64,000 bases of DNA from Vigna angularis. Lineage: Eukaryota > Streptophyta > Magnoliopsida > Fabales > Fabaceae. The notes beneath the pieces were generated by a model. The model was not told the origin of the DNA. It saw only the letters and a list, made by a program, of their open reading frames with translations, and did no database searches. The translations under genes were made by a program, and so were the position numbers. Shown here in pieces: positions 47,844 to 60,084 of the stretch; within the stretch, counting starts at the first letter, position 1, and each line of letters starts with the position of its first letter. The stretch is from positions 15,248,501 to 15,312,500 of the forward strand of contig NC_068973.1 of assembly GCF_016808095.1 (NCBI RefSeq). Direction: 5' to 3'.

Positions 47844-48212
47844 GGGCTTAATTACCTACTTAGTTCCCATGTTAGGAGGTAATTTTCTGTTTAGTACCCG
47901 GTTTTAAAAATGTAGGCATTTGGTACCTATGTTTTGAAATTTGTATCAATTCAATCCTATCCAGTTAACGACGTTATAATTGATGCGAGAAATTAAGGAG
48001 GTTAATGATAGCCTGGGTGGAATAGCTATCAAATGTTTGAATGCATCTTCATTAACGTCCTTAATTTCTCGCATCAATTATAACGCCGTTAACTAGATAA
48101 GATTGAATTGATACAAATTTCAAAACATAGGTATCAAATGCCTACATTTTTAAAACCGGGTACTAAACAGAAAATTACCTCCTAACATGGGGACTAAGTA
48201 GGTAATTAAGCC
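47844..48212. mobile_element. Hairpin MITE with 9-bp duplication (Mutator-type)
   Basis: 369 bp in which the first and last about 150 bp are near-perfect inverted copies. It starts GGGCTTAATTACCTACTTAG and has GGTACTAAACAG and TCGCATCAATTATAACG arms around a central loop of about 55 bp. It is flanked by AATTATATT on both sides (47835-47843 and 48213-48221). No coding. The 9-bp duplication points to Mutator-type transposition. Confidence 0.88.
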
Positions 48213-48221
48213 AATTATATT

Positions 48222-50112
48222 GTGTTGAAAAAATATTTAAAAGAATTCAAAGTCCTCCTATATAGAAAATCAATAATGTAATAAAGTAGAGAAGTGATTA
48301 TCTTAAACGTATTGATATTGTATACACAAATATAATTTTATAAAGTTAAAAGGTATACTTAAAATTTACATTTTACTGTAATATGACATTTTAATATAAT
48401 AATCTAAACAGAATGTATTTCTCATGCCATGGATTATTTTCATATGAAGTATCTAATTTTTGTATTAAGGGATAACAATAAAAATATATTTCTATAAAAA
48501 TCAAATTTTAAATCAATCTTAAATTAATGCTAATTTAGAATACTATTTTTGCAAAATTATATACATTTTAAATTATATTATTTTTCTGTTTTAAATTATT
48601 TACTCATAATAGTAAAAATTTATATATGTTTTAATATAATAAAAATACGAATATTAGCTATTAAATATAATTTTCTAATTACCTATTCACGTGGTTCATC
48701 CACTAATTCGACTGGTAATTCAATAACTTCATGTTTTACCCTGATCAGTAACTGTTCTAACTTTTTAAACCCAATCTCCTTCTAATTTAATTCATCAAAA
48801 TACTCTAAAAAATCACCAATTTTTAATTTCCTTTCAAAATTTTCTAACCAAAACTCTTAACTCAACCTAAGATATTTTAAATTCATTAATTACCCCATTC
48901 TTCGATCAGCATCCAAATACTGCTAAAAAAATATAACCAAATCAATTATCCTAACTTCAGCCTAATCCACCACTGCAGAGATCAGAGCTTCTTGCAAGTA
49001 AACGGTTAGCTCCAAGAAGTTTGAAAGTTTATTCTAGACTTTCTAGTTAACTCCATAAAGGGGTGCTTCAACACAATGCATGACACAAAGTTCTTTTCCC
49101 AGAAAACAAGAAAACCAAAAGGAAAAAGAATCAGAATGAGAATGTTGATGGCAAAAGAAACAAACAGAATTTGGTTTCAGGTTTTTCACATTCCTCCAGT
49201 TCTGGAGTTCAAGAATCTTCTTCCATTGCATTTCAATTGTTTAGTTGCTTGGTTGGTGGGTTTTGCCTGAACTTACTGAAATTACTGGAAGAGTTGTGAG
49301 CAGATTTATACCATTTCAGGGCTTTCTCAGTTGCCTTCTCATCATCACCAAACACCCTTTTGAAAACGGTATTTCAAGACTCAAACTTTAATGCTTTTTT
49401 TTTTTCATTTAAATATTGCTTAATGTCACAAGTCAGAGTTCAGTTTGCAAGATTTTCCCCGTGATTTTTAATCCTCCTTCTATTCACCAATTTTCTTTCG
49501 TACGTGTAGTTCACTGAAAATAATATTCATTGAATTTTTGTTTTCTGATAAGTCGGATGGCTTAAAGGGGATTTTTTGGTGCTCTATTGTGGTTCTACAA
49601 ATCTGTTAGTCTGTCAAAACATAATGTTTGTTTGGAAAAACCTATTCATAAAGACATCTAAAAGAGAAAATCAAGAATAAAACTGATACGAAATCTACAT
49701 TGTGCTTAAGTTAGTTTGTAGAAATTTTCTTACATAACTACTCAAAATCTGATTTATTTATTTTTCTGTTCAAGAAATGTTCATAGAAGTTTGTCCTAAC
49801 AGATTCATGGTTTTGAATGTCTTTGCAATCCTATGAAATTATAATTGCAATTGAATATCACATTCGTCCACTGTGATGTAGAATATTATAATCACATGGC
49901 AGCCACGACAAGAATCACATTAAAACCATGCATCCAGGAATTTGTGTTGGTTGAGGGTGGTTTTCATTTTCTTTATCTGTTTAGAAGTGATGGTGTTTAG
50001 TTCTTATTCATTCAGCACATTGTTACTCATAATCTTGAAGTCTTAGTGAGTATAGGAAACACACTAAGCACCATTAGATTTTACTAGGAATGACTTTTTT
50101 TTTTCTTTGCAG
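48222..50112. other. Spacer and 5' region of the UBA-domain gene
   Basis: AT-rich to about 48950. 48950-49380 is less AT-rich and may contain a non-coding first exon of the downstream gene, since the coding start lies in an exon with a clear upstream acceptor (CTTTGCAG at 50105-50112). I could not place the donor. Confidence 0.4.
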
Positions 50113-50134
50113 TCCATCATCTTATTTTATAAAA

Positions 50135-53100
50135 ATGTTTGTTCCAAAAGTGAACGAAAAGCTGCTTGAAGACCTTGAGGTAATGGGATTTCCAAAGGCA
50201 CGGGCAACCAGAGCACTTCATTGTTCTGGTATGTTGATTCACTATATAAGTTAAGATATGTAGATTGAAAATGATGTGTCGTGTTTAACTTTAATGTGCT
50301 AGAAGTTACTTAGTATTATTCTACAGGTTATTTTATTCCTTACTTAGAGGCAAATGTTTGAAGGGATACCTGAACTTCATCAATATAAAACTTTATTGAA
50401 ACTGATGTACAACAGTGTACCGTGTAAATTCACTCGAGGCTTGCTCTTCCAAGAAAAAAAAAATTAATGCTTTGACTGAAGATGACAAAGTTTTCTGTAA
50501 ATTTTGTGTGACATGACTTAGTGCTTTTTAAATCCTGACCTTGGACTGTGTCAAACAGTTGCAAATTTGCAATTAAGGAAACTGAAATAATATGAACTCC
50601 AAAGCACATGTATACAGACAATTCTGTTCAATGCATTTGTCTGTATGAATTTTTTGCTACACAATGATAAACTGTAAAGGAGAAAAATTAAGTCAGCAGA
50701 TTCAAGAATGTGGCTCAAGTTAGATTTTAGTTTTGAATTCAAAGTTCAAATATTCACATGTATTGTACACACTGAACAGTTTTACCATGTAATTACTCCA
50801 AAGCAACACAGTTTGGTAACATTATTTCTATCATAGAAAAGTTGTGTATTATGGTTCACTTAAGTTCTTGAGGATTTGATATTTTTCCATTCATGAGTAT
50901 ATTTTGTCTGATACAGATGTTTTCGTTTACCAGGTAATACCAGCTTAGCGGATGCTATAAATTGGATAGTTGATCATGAGAATGACATTGATATTGATGA
51001 GATGCCATTGGTGAATCATACACCCTTTTTTCTTTGGGACTATTCATTATTTAATTGTGGCTTAATGACAATTTTTGTCTCTATAATTTGGAATGACTTC
51101 GGGTTGGGTTTCTTAAATTCAAAATAGTTATTTTGGGTCTACAAATTAAAAAAAAATTATTCTTATCCTTAAATACTGAATTTGACTGACCAAAACTGTT
51201 TTTTTTTTTATAAAATTAGGAAATCACATTAGATTCATGTAAATTTTCAGAAGCTAAAAACTTAATTTAGCTTTTAATTTTTCATCAGATGCATATTGGC
51301 CTCATGCTCCTAATATAATAAATGGTTAGGGTGTGGCATCATTCAGGGAAAGAAGATGCGAGTGTTATGTTCCTAACAAGCACATACCTATACCTTGGTT
51401 TTTAAATTAAAGTTGTACTCAAGTTGATGATCTGGGAGTGACAGAAGTTACTTGTTAACCCAGCTTCATCTAGATTTCTGCAATGTCCTAGTTTCATCCA
51501 GATTAGCTTTCCAAGTCAAGGATTGATTATTAACCTCACAGAATTTGCATTCACAATTGTAACTGCAATATTGTGGTTTGAATGGTTGAAACATGTGTTG
51601 ACACCACAATATTGTGATTATGTTGCTTTATATTGCTGTGGAGATATTCATGACAATCATAATTGTGATTGGGGTTGCAATTTAAAAGCATGGTTTAACT
51701 TTATTCGGTTGTTTACATTTCTAAAGGTAGATGTAGATGTTGAGGTAGAGTCAACTGAGTCCTTCCCCATCTCAGAAGAAATCAGAATCAAAGCACAAAG
51801 TTTAAGGTTTTATGATCTTGCGCACTATTTTCATAGAAGTTGTTAAATTTTGTTCTTTGTATTATGCGAGCAGTTGTTTTTTTTTTGACATATTGAAATT
51901 GTCTAACAAATGTTGGAACTAAAGATAACAATTATTTCATATGATGCTTTAATTTGATGATTCCAGTAAATATTTCTCTTTCTTCTGTCTGCTTCCTTTT
52001 TCTACTAATATTTCGGTGTTGCAGGGAACAAGAACGTAAGAGGATAGAGCAGGAAGAGAAAAGATTGGAGAGAGAAAGGGAGAAGGTATACTTTTTCAAC
52101 TACAGTAGCTGCTTATTTCTAGCTTTTTGCTTTGTACCCCTTACATTGCAGTGGACAGAAATTGCAAATAAGAAAAATATATGTAAATTAAATGGTGCAA
52201 TTGCCAGTGACCTGAATTATGCAACAAATTATATGGTAGAAACTGATTTTTACTGATATATACAATGTAGATTAATTCCTTACAAGAGCAGATAATTGCA
52301 TAAACTAAAAGATAAATATAATTCAGCAGATGCACTGCACCTCTAACCAAAAAAACACTCAGTTTCCTCCTAATTATTGCCTACCTACACTTCTTATTCT
52401 TCCCACATATATAGATATTTTTTCCAAACAAAATCATGAACATTCCTATGTGTGCTACCCTTTACCTCCCTTTCTTACTACATCTTCACCAAACATTAAA
52501 CCTTCTTTTTACCAAAATACCATTTTACTGCAGTTTTTCTCAAAGAAATCCATGAAGCTTTTAGAGTCCCTTTCTTAAGATGCTTAATTTCTCATAAAAA
52601 TGTGAAATATTGTTGGGAATTTAAGTGAGTTGAAGTCCTACATTGGGTAGATATGAGAAAATTAAGCAACTTATAAGGAAGAAGACTCATAAATTCATTA
52701 TTTTAAGGTTTTGAGTTGAAGGTGGTGTCAATTCCTTACGTGGGTTTGGGCTCGTGTCTCATTTTTGTTGAATCATTGTGATAAATTGAAAAACCCATCA
52801 ATGTGACAATTTATCTTGGTGATCGTCTCAGGCGAGTACAATATAGGTGAAAAATCCTAGATGTGGGGATTCCTTGTATTGAAAGTCTTCCTGACAGGAA
52901 TTTTAGGTAAGTTGATAGACTTCTTTGGTTAGGAAATCTATCTATCCCTCAAAACAACACACACACACACAGAATACTAGACAAAACAATATTGTATATG
53001 TTAGGTTCCTGGGTTTGGAACCTAACAAGAACACAATCAAAAGATGGAGACAGAAAGAAAGAATGGGTTTTCTGTATTATTCATAGTAAAAAAGACCTTT

Positions 53101-56100
53101 TTACAAGAATGAGTTGGGAGCATAACCTCCCTGGCTGAGGGCATAACCCCTCTCTACAAGCTAAAACGCCTGACTTTACACAAAGTATATTTGATGCTCC
53201 CCTATACAGAACCCACTCCCTATTTATAAAGTTTCTCTTCCTTCTATCCTAAACCCATTATCACCTATCACCCTATATCCTATCATTACACCCCCCTCAG
53301 AACAACCTTGTCCTCAAGGTTGGAATCGGAAAACTCGATCTCATGGCTTCTCTTCATCAACCTATTACCATATGAAGGGAACCCGCTGGATGCTGCCCAT
53401 ACTCGATCTCATGGCTTCCAGCACTCTGGTCATCTCTTTTCCAGAATCACAAGCCCTGAGGCAATGGTCTTTGATGTCTTTCAAATTCAAAAAGTTCTCT
53501 CCCCCTTCTCTCCCCGGCATTGATTCTTCCATCCACCTTTCCCTCCCCAGTCTTCATTCTAATTGTAAGACCGTTCGTTAGTTTATTGGGAGACCGTTTG
53601 GACTGTAAGATTGTTCGGCCACTGAATGTAACTGTAATACCGTTCGATTCTGACCGTTCCTTCACGTTCGGATTTGGCGGTTCTCTACCGTTCGGTCTGC
53701 CCATACCATTCGGTTCGCCAATACAGTTTGGTCCGACCGTACCGTTCAGTCCGCCCATACCGTTCGGTTCCTGCAGTCCTCTCAGGTTCGCAGCCTGTAG
53801 TGCTGAACCGTTCGGTTCCGGCTGTCCTCTCCCCTTCGCATCCTGTAGTCCTAGTCCGTTCGGTGTCGACTGTCCTCTCACGTTCGGCTCGGGCAGTCCT
53901 TTCCCGTTAGGTTATGGCCGTCCTTTCCCGTTCGGATCCAGCAATCCTCGACCGTTCGGTTCCGGCAGTTGTCTCACGCTCGATGCTGGGACATATTCTT
54001 TGGTGGTTCTCGACTGTTTACTGGCTGCCGCCCTTTCAAAGCTGGTACCCCCGTTCCGTTCTCCAAATCGCACCACCACTGCCCCCTTCAGACCTTCCCA
54101 AGAACGATTTTTGGCTTTCAACTTCCAGGCTCTGATCCAGTAGCCCGCGCTTCCCTCCATGCTAATGGATTCCCGACGCACCTTTTCTTCCTCCTTCACC
54201 CCCTGTGTCTCAAAAACTGTCTCTGCCCTAGCGATGCACCCCATCGCATCAAACCCTTCGAAAATGGCTAAGTCTACTCTCCTCTCCCCGCTGGGTTGCA
54301 CTTCATGGCGTTCATACCCTCTCTCCCCTTCCTCTTCCTTTTGCCGGTCCCAATGTTTGTCGTCCTGGTTGTGGCCTCGACCACCCAACATCCTTATGAT
54401 TTCTTGCAAATCTTGGCGTATTGTAGTATAATCTTGGCGTATTGCAGCATAATCTTGGCATATTGCTGCATAATTTGATCGCAAATCCCCTATCTGCGCC
54501 TTCATTCTATCAACCGCAATTTCCTTCACCCTCACACGATTCCGGCGGCGTCTCGATCTGGAAGTCCCCTCCCAAGCATATCCAGCAGGTCAGACCAATT
54601 TGTTAGGTTCCTGGGTTTGGAACCTGACAAGAACACAATCAAAAGATGGAGACAGAAAGAAAGAATGGGTTTTCTGTATTATTTACAGTAAAAAAGACCT
54701 TTTTACAAGAATGAGTTGGGAGCATAACCTCCCTAGCTGAGGGCATAACCCCTCTCTACAAGCTAAAATGCCTGACTTTACACAAAGTATATTCGATGCT
54801 CCCTTATACAGAACCCACTCCCTATTTATAAAGTTTCTCTTCCTTCTATCCTAAACCCATTATCACCTATCACCTTATATCCTATCAGTATATTACTCTG
54901 ATGAACCAAAATACAAATGTATACAACATCCAACTCTCAAGGGAGCACTCTCCCTCCACAGGAACAACATCCTCTCAATACAATGAATATCAAAAGCTAC
55001 CCCTGACACAAGACCTCTCTACCTTCTTATAAAGCCCCCCAACCAACTAACCAACTAACAACTAATTCCTAATTTGTTTCGTTCTCTCATGAACCCATTA
55101 TATCCTATCACATTATATCCTATCATTACACCCTGTTTCAAAACAACCTTGTCCTCAAGGTTGGAATCGTGAAACTTGATCTCATGGCTCATCTTCATCA
55201 ATGTGTTATCATATGAAGGGAACCCACTGGCTACTGCTTGTAAATTCAAGTCTAGAGGCTTAGGTGGTGGACGATATGAGAGAATTGTTGACTTCTTCTG
55301 TTCCATTAATAAGAACTACTTCTTTTCCAAGATTCACATGGACCATATGACTGTTCTATACTGCTTTCTGACCTGGTGACCTCTTACATTGTAAAGCACA
55401 AGTATCGCAATTCGCTCTTAAACTGTTTGCACTGCTTTCCTACCCTTTTTACCTTCCACCCTTGTGAGTAATATAAGATGGCTAGTTAATAAAGATTCTA
55501 CAAGAAACTTGGAAATTCCTTTATGGCCATTGCTAGAAGCTAGATCTGTAGGTGTTATAACATCAGTAATTTCAGGATATGGATTTGTAACAGCCCTAGT
55601 GGATGCACCCATGGACACCCAAACCACAGCTGGGTCACTCCCTGACACCACTGTTTTAACCTCAGGCTTCAACAATTCTTCCCCCTTCACTGTTTTGACA
55701 CACACACCTACGACACTATCTCCACTAAAATCAACAACTTTTGCATCTATCCCAACAACCACACCAACAATGTCTCCATCACAGTTTACGTCTTTGTCTT
55801 CCCTTTCACATGTATTTTCTTCTCTTCTATCTTGCCCTCTAATTCTCTGTAAAACAATCAACACTCAAAACAACAACTTTTGACACTCTACTCCCTGATG
55901 TAATGGTAACAACATCCCCCTCCTGGTCTTGGTCAACCCCGTCCTCTACACTGATAGTTGTTTCCTTCCAAAGCATTCATTCTTCCATCCATCCTTCCCT
56001 TCAGAGCCTTCATTCTTCCTTCTATCATGCTCATCTCCCAATGACCCGGCAGGTCGGACCAATTTGATAGACTTCTTTGATCAGGAAATCTATCTATCAC

Positions 56101-59100
56101 TCAAAACAACACACACACACACAAAGAATACTGAACAAAACAATATTGTATATTACTTTGATGAACCATAATACAAATGTACAGCATCCAACTCTCAAGG
56201 GAGCACTCTCCCTCCATAGGAACAACCTCCGGTCAATACAATGAATATCAAAAGCTACTCCTGACCAAGACCTCCCTGCCTTCTTATAAAGTCCCCCCCA
56301 ACCAACTAACCAACTAACAACTAATTCCTAATTTGTTTTGTTCTCTCTTGTACCCATTATATCCTATCACATTATATCCTATCATAAGTCTACTCACCCT
56401 TAAGGGGAAGATTATTACTGTACACACACACAGAGAATACAAAACAAAACAATATTGTATATTACTTTGATGAACCAAAATACAAATGTACAACATCTAA
56501 CTCTCAAGGGAGCACTCTCCCTCCACAGGAACAACCTCCGGTCAATACAATGAATATCAAAAGCTACTCCTGACACAAGACCTCCCTGCCTTCTTATAAA
56601 GACCCCCCCAACCAACTAACCAACTAACAACTAATTCCTAATTTTTTTTCTTCTCTCCTGCATCCATTATATCCTATCACATTATATCCTATCACATTAT
56701 ATCCTATCATAAGTCTACTCACCCTTAAGGGAAAGATTATTGGGAATTCAAGTATGAGTCTAAGTTCCACAATGGATAAATATAAAAAAGTTGAGCACAA
56801 GGTGTTAATCCTTTATGTCGGTTATGACTCATGTCTCATTGTTGTTGAATCATTTGGGTAAATCCCCTTGAAAGACCCATCAAATATATATAGAAGTATA
56901 ACATTTATTTAACTTGAAACATCATTTGTTTCGAAAGCCATACATGATATGATATACATGTGCCATCAAGTTGTGCTCTTTCCAAATGAATACAGACAAA
57001 TGAAATAATTTTCTCAGCATGAGTTCTTTCCAATTTGTGATTGTTGCTACAAAATTTATAAATGTGTAGGCTTGTATTGATTGAGACATGCAATAGGTTG
57101 TGTTTAAGAATTTTGCGCCATCACTAAAGCATACAATGAGCTTAAAGACTTCTTTTGACCTTTAGAGAGTTTACTTAGGATCTCATAGAGGCATCTCACA
57201 TCAACACTAAGATGAATTTATCAATTGAGGACTATCACCAAGCCTACCACTCACAAGCTATAAATTTATTGAGTAGACACACTCACCTTTTACACTATAG
57301 TTTTCTTTCAGTTCCTAAAGCATTCCACAAAAGGTAACCACCACTATAATACCCACATGTATAGCATGAATAATGCTAGCGATACTCCCTTTCAAAAACT
57401 TTGATAGAAAAATTAGCATTACTCTATATAACATTCACGTACTACTACCCCCACATATAGACAGTATAACTTTATCACATTCAAATCTTTTACACATACT
57501 TTGCTGAAATAAAAACATCAAATTGTAACAGATATTAGGCACATGGAAAACATTATTCTTAAATAGGATTTTCCCATAGGTGAGCTTTAAACTAACCTTT
57601 AGCTTACCAAGAAAACTAGTTACATTAGAGTTTCTTAATAGTGAACATCCCTCTCCTCCTTGCATAACATTTTAGGAAGTAAAGGCATTTTTGTTGGCAC
57701 AAGTATTCTTCTAGTCTATAGATCTCGACCATGCGAGGAGGATTGGATCATAACCTTAGAAAAAATCAAAACCTTATGAGAATAATGAGTTTGCGTGAAT
57801 AAGGAAGAAGAAAATGAGCAAGAAAACATCAATCCTGGAAGATTAACTAGAAACATGACAACGATAGATGCTCTTGCCCACCAAATCTTTTGTATTTCTT
57901 GGACTTGTAATTCTTAGGATTAACTTTCTCTTATAATTTTTAGGTGCAAATAGTTTTTGTTGTCTAGGTTAATTTGGCCTTATTTTGCATTTCAATCAAG
58001 ATAAAAAGAGTCTACCAATTTCGGTCAAGGAGTGCAAGAGAAGCAATAAGCATGTGATAACAATTCAAACCCGATTCATGCCCCAAAACTTATAATAATG
58101 TTCTATCTCATTCAAGGAGAGGCAAGGCCAATGCGATACAAGTTTGGAACACATGGGATTAATCTTGATATTTGATCTTGATCTAGGATTTTCAAATTTG
58201 AATTTGAGTTTTTGAAATTTTCCTCTTTTTTATTATTGTAAACTTCAACCATGGAAACCTTTAATGGCTATATACATTCCCTCTCTTTTTTAATTCACTT
58301 TTGATATATAAATGCTTCAGAGCATTTTAAAACTCTTTTGAGATTGAAGTTCCAAGACTCTTAACTTGATATTTAGTAGTCAAGTGGTGATTCAGTTTTT
58401 GTTCTTTAATTCATGTTCTAATCTTGTTTCGTTTCTAGTTCACACCTATTCTCTTATTCTTTCCTTCTTGTTGTTTCCATGATGTTCAAGTTGTTCTTGT
58501 CATTCTACTAGTTTTTATTCATATATGACATTATATTGTGATTGGAATCATTGACTCTTTATCTTTTATCTTTAGTTTCTTTGTTATTATTCTTTATTTG
58601 TATTTTATTCTTAATCCATATTTCCTTTATTATAAATATAGTATCTTATTCGTATTTTCTACACAAGAGAGATTAATCCCATTTAGGTTTTACTATATTC
58701 AATAGGATTAATCTCCCTTGTGTAAAAAATACTCTAATGTATTTATAATAAAAAGAATGTGGGTTAAGCCCAAATACAAATGAACATATAAAAATAACAT
58801 AATTAAAATAGAGACATGTTTCCCTAATTAACATAAAAAGCAATACATCTAATACATTTATTTGACTTAAAAGTAGAGACATCTTTCTCTTCACTAGTTT
58901 TAGCATAACATTCAATAAAAATTTGACAATTTATGTGACGAAGCTGTCCTAATAAAATATCGACGAGGGCGAATTCCATTGATAATAAGTCAATCATTCC
59001 TCACTTTTGTATATTATGTCAATAGAATTCAAGTTCTAATGTAGATTAACATAAGTCTTTCTATTTGGCCCAAAAGTAATAGTTAATTCTTTCATCTATT

Positions 59101-59470
59101 TTAATTGTGTGAGCAAATTGTATCTAAAAGAATTTATATCCACTGAACAAGTTGGTTTCCCTAATCATAAAGGTAGCGTGATTCCAACCTTCCAGTATAG
59201 GACTTTTATAACCTTTTTATAGCTTTGAATGCAGGAGAGGATTCAAGCAGGTAAGAGACTCCTTGAAGCAAAGCGAGTTGCTGAAGAAAATGAAAGACAA
59301 CGGTATATTAATGTTCATTAGTTGCTTCATTTCATTTTCCATAAGGAGATTATTTGTTCCAACTTACGTTGTCCTATCCTATAATAAGGAATTTATCCCT
59401 GAGAAAAGCGGAAAAAGAAGAAGAGAAAAGAGCTAGAGAGAAAGTTCTACAGAAACTAGAGCAGGATAAG
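50135..59470 (+). CDS. UBA-domain, coiled-coil protein (UBXN1-like), 5' six exons; continues past the window
   Basis: Exons 50113-50228 (ATG at 50135), 50934-51010, 51727-51806, 52025-52085, 59235-59302 and 59389-59470 join in frame with GT-AG introns. Residues 1-45 form a UBA domain (KLLEDLEVMGFPKARATRAL, then NTSLADAINWIVDHE), which binds ubiquitin. From about residue 75 onward there is a highly charged coiled coil (REQERKRIEQEEKRLERERE, then RLLEAKRVAEENERQ, LRKAEKEEEKRAREK, LQKLEQDK). Plant relatives carry a C-terminal PUB or UBX-type domain for binding the AAA ATPase CDC48; that part would lie beyond 64000. No stop or frame break was seen in the six exons, so the gene looks functional so far. 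Oddity: intron 4 (52086-59234) is 7.1 kb and the following intron exceeds 4.5 kb, both filled with retroelements. Confidence 0.85.
52999..54887 (-). mobile_element. Gag-only LTR element C, inserted in the LTR of B
   Basis: Two 287-bp LTRs (52999-53285 and 54601-54887) with about eight mismatches, flanked by GTATA (52994-52998 and 54888-54892). On the minus strand the LTR starts TGATAGGATATA and ends GGAACCTAACA, followed by a PBS-like AATTGGTCTGACCTGC. A purine tract (GAGGGGGGTGTAA) precedes the 3' LTR. The internal 1.3 kb encodes only gag. The sister LTRs at 56065-56384 and 56420-56709 keep the uninterrupted site (TATTGTATATTACT), proving the insertion. Confidence 0.9.
53447..54535 (-). pseudogene. 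Gypsy-type gag of element C with a PNG-repeat tail
   Basis: ATG 54535 (MRVKEIAVDRMKAQIGDLRS), then a heptad-like region (NYAAICQDYAAIRQDYTTIR). The gypsy gag core follows: LAIFEGFDAMGCIARAETVF, ESISMEGSAGYWIRAWKLKA (in part), NRSWEGLKGAVVVRFG. After about residue 185 the protein becomes an irregular repeat of about eight residues built on EPNGRGL / QEPNG. One in-frame TAA lies at about 53909-53911, after which the same frame continues to 53447. No zinc knuckle or pol follows, so the element depends on others. Confidence 0.8.
56390..56709 (-). repeat. Third, truncated copy of the element B LTR with duplicated flank
   Basis: From about 56424 (inside the CA repeat of the LTR) to 56709 the sequence repeats the B LTR, followed again by TAAGTCTACTCACCCTTAAG, which also follows the complete LTR at 56385. 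The copy has no start sequence and one extra CACATTATATCCTAT unit. Confidence 0.85.
57430..57700 (-). pseudogene. Copia relic (gag-pre-integrase region)
   Basis: The minus strand gives KVSLKLTYGKILFKNNVFHV, PNICYNL and FECDKVILS, matching the Copia segment L.G..L.LNNVLHVP.I..NL...F.SDK.V. No other domain is readable around it. Confidence 0.55.
57701..59234. other. Remaining intron 4 sequence, nothing recognised
   Basis: AT-rich. One short imperfect inverted repeat surrounds 58660-58740 (AGAGATTAATCCC... / ...GGGATTAATCTCCC-like). No coding was seen before the exon at 59235. Confidence 0.4.
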
Positions 59471-60084
59471 GTATAAAGTTACTTTTCTAATAATATCTCC
59501 AGGGGTGATCAATTTTGATAAACTATGTTGGGGTTGACAATTTCATTTTCACATATCAATATAGTCTCTACTGCAGTCCCAGAATGCCACTATATCAATA
59601 TGTGGAGGCTAAAATTCCTTTCCATCATGTTAGTTAACAGACACAAGTTGAACTGTAGTACCTTATATTTGCATTGATTTTAGGGAGATTGTATTATATA
59701 AATTCCTATAAACTACACAATCAATAACAGATGGACAAATAAGTGAATCTTTTTTGTCTCTTTTGCTATCATTTTTTGACAATACATTCAATTGAAATAT
59801 GATGTTGATAGAGTATGGAGAGTTTATAAAAGGAAGAGAAAAAAGAATAAAGAGGGGGAGAGGCGTTAGGAAGTTATAACTGTAACATAGTTTGGGCGGG
59901 AAATAAAGCTCCTATAAAAGAGCTGATGTATCAAGAGTGGATAGTCGTGGGGTGATATCAAGGTGGGGACAAGTTCCGTAGCAAGATCGGAACCGTTCAA
60001 ACCGGGTCCGGGAAGATCGAGGGTAGCAGAGAGTGCAGCGGCGACCAGAAGGGAGCGGCAGCGTCTAGAGCGAGGAGCAGTACC

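Larger units (their letters stand above)
52913..56384 (-). mobile_element. Non-autonomous LTR element B, inserted in A
   Basis: LTRs are about 320 bp: 52913-55125 (interrupted by element C) and 56065-56384. They start TGATAGGATATAATG on the minus strand and end GAAGTCTATCA. TAAGT flanks both sides (52908-52912 and 56385-56389). The internal part (55126-56064) is only 0.94 kb. A 139-codon plus-strand frame at 55464-55883 and a minus-strand frame at 55418-55864 overlap, and neither looks like a known domain. Next to the right LTR the minus strand reads AATTGGTCCGACCTGC, a probable PBS shared with element C. Confidence 0.82.
52611..56882. mobile_element. TRIM-like element A (outermost layer in intron 4)
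   Basis: Left terminal repeat 52611-52800 starts TGTTGGGAATTTAAG and ends ACCCATCA. The right repeat, about 56739-56882, starts TTGGGAATTCAAG and ends GACCCATCA, with about 45 bp missing in the middle. AATAT flanks both sides (52606-52610 and 56883-56887). The internal part is short once the nested elements are removed. No coding. A purine tract (AAGGGAAAG) precedes the right repeat, suggesting plus orientation. Confidence 0.7.

Noticed and set aside
48965..49280. Possible N-terminal zinc-finger exon of the UBA gene
   Set aside because: No C2H2 pattern is present. The ATG at 50135 matches the start of relatives that lack the finger.
53520..54143. Plus-strand 207-codon frame with PFGS repeats
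   Set aside because: It is the antisense of the gag frame and is open only because the 24-bp repeat period keeps all phases free of stops.
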